Of a stretch of DNA of 5,542 bases, positions 4,790 to 5,542 are shown one piece after another (the first letter of the stretch is position 1; the number at the start of each line of letters is the position of its first letter). This DNA is from Myxococcales bacterium UBA5297 (GTDB lineage Bacteria; Myxococcota; Myxococcia; Myxococcales; UBA5297), in NCBI GenBank assembly GCA_002408385.1, contig DHSB01000203.1, positions 31,654-37,195 of the forward strand. Direction: 5' to 3'. Made by a program: the position numbers and the translations under genes. The notes beneath the pieces are model-generated. The model did not search any database. It worked only from the letters and a program-made list of their open reading frames with translations, and was not told the DNA's origin.

Positions 4790-5542
4790 ATGCGCCCCGG
4801 CGACCCTGAACTTTCCTATGGACGGCTGAGCGAGCACCCGCTCGCCGAGCTGCTGCTCTCCGCCCGCGAGCGCGGCGCGACGGGCGAGCTGCGCATCGAA
4901 GGGGGCGGCGGCACCAGCCGGCTCTTCTTGCGCCAGGGCGCGCCGGCGGGCGCGCACGTGGCGGTCGGTTTCCGTCCACTGGGCCAGGTGCTCGTCCAGA
5001 GCGGACTGATCGATCTCGACACCCTCGATCGCGCGCTGCCGCAGCTCGAGCGCGGCAGACCGCTGCCCGAGGTGCTCTGCGAGATGGGCGCGCTCGACGC
5101 CGACGGGGTGCGCGAGGGGATGCGGCTGCAGCTCCTCGAGCATTTGCGCGCGCTGGGGCGCCTGTTCGACGGGCGCTTCGAGTTTCGGTCCGAGGAGCCT
5201 CCCGCGTGGACCTCGGAGCTGACGCTCGAGGCCGACCGCGCCGACGGCTGCATCGCCGAGGCGCTCGCGTCGCCGGGCGCCCAGGGCCACCTGGTCGCGC
5301 TGCTCGCGCGCCTGGGCCCGCGGGTGTTGCGGCTCGGCGCCCGGTTCGAGGGGCTCGCCTCGACGTTGCGGCTCGAGCCGGGCGAGCGCGAGGCGCTCGA
5401 GAGCTGGCGCGAAGGCGGCGGCCCCGAGCATCTCATCGAGCGCGGGGTCGACCCGGCCCGCGCCCGTTGGCTGAGCGCGGCGCTCCTGGCGCTGGGCGGC
5501 GCCGAGGCGATGGATCCGGCCGACGAGGGCCGCGGGAGGGCC
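4790..5542 (+). CDS. DUF4388 domain protein, 3' end beyond the window
   Basis: An uninterrupted frame of 251 codons runs from ATG 4790 to the right edge, so the C-terminus is missing. Residues 8-70 resemble the DUF4388 domain: LSEHPLAELLLSARERGATGELRIEG, then LFLRQGAPAGAHV and LGQVLVQSGLID. Residues 64-132 contain a repeated helical unit (LGQVLVQSGLIDLDTLDRAL, then LPEVLCEMGALDADGVREGM) like that in GspE N-terminal-type domains, ending in GRFEF (128-132). Residues 195-237 (LEPGEREALESW to LLALGG) fit the helical module that follows in many myxobacterial DUF4388 proteins, some of which end in a DnaJ-type domain; this cannot be tested here. No signal peptide or membrane segment is seen, so it is probably cytoplasmic. 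Such proteins are often regulatory or adaptor-like, but the function is unknown. Codon use matches the other genes. No Shine-Dalgarno is visible and the start could be leaderless. Confidence 0.7.
   Translation, partial: MRPGDPELSYGRLSEHPLAELLLSARERGATGELRIEGGGGTSRLFLRQGAPAGAHVAVGFRPLGQVLVQSGLIDLDTLDRALPQLERGRPLPEVLCEMGALDADGVREGMRLQLLEHLRALGRLFDGRFEFRSEEPPAWTSELTLEADRADGCIAEALASPGAQGHLVALLARLGPRVLRLGARFEGLASTLRLEPGEREALESWREGGGPEHLIERGVDPARARWLSAALLALGGAEAMDPADEGRGRA

Noticed and set aside
4781..5431. Minus-strand open frame opposite the DUF4388 gene
   Set aside because: Again in mirror register. It is rich in Ala, Arg, Glu and Gln without a motif, while the plus frame shows DUF4388-like blocks and stays open to the edge.
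1..5542. CRISPR arrays, insertion sequences, tRNA or rRNA genes, phage genes
   Set aside because: No direct-repeat array, terminal inverted repeats, transposase motifs or RNA gene signatures were found on reading both strands.

Overview
The window is GC-rich (estimated by eye at about 70%, with strong G/C at third codon positions) and its gene content points to a myxobacterium or close relative (Myxococcota, formerly Deltaproteobacteria). The main evidence is a three-gene cluster that matches, in order and protein type, the outer-membrane part of the Myxococcus gliding-motility (Glt) machine. A DUF4388 protein of the kind common in myxobacteria supports this.

Layout, left to right. Positions 1-213 hold no convincing gene but contain two consecutive imperfect hairpins just past the end of gltC, probably the end of its transcript. 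Positions 214-3737, minus strand, form a tight operon read right to left: gltB (outer-membrane beta-barrel), gltA (paralogous beta-barrel), gltC (periplasmic TPR protein). The genes are separated by 2 and 3 nt, and Shine-Dalgarno motifs for gltA and gltC lie inside the end of the preceding gene. Positions 3838-4191, minus strand, encode a small DUF192 protein with a perfect TATAAT box 8 nt before its ATG. Diverging from it, trmL (tRNA 2'-O-methyltransferase) runs from 4253 to 4735 on the plus strand. From 4790 a DUF4388 protein begins on the plus strand and runs off the right edge.

How the genes fit together. All three Glt proteins have predicted signal peptides. GltA and GltB share aligned barrel blocks and probably sit in the outer membrane, with GltC attached on the periplasmic side. 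GltB and GltC both carry the peptide FEGLDLS near the mature N-terminus, encoded by an identical 18-nt sequence, and looser versions of the motif occur in all three proteins. The GltB linker has no Lys/Arg and 13 acidic residues, while the matching part of GltC is strongly basic. These features may reflect how the complex assembles, which is an inference. The lipoprotein GltK, which as I recall lies beside gltB in Myxococcus xanthus, is not next to gltB here. DUF192, trmL and the DUF4388 gene look like unrelated neighbours.

The long open frames opposite the Glt genes and the DUF4388 gene are by-products of G/C-rich third codon positions and are not annotated.
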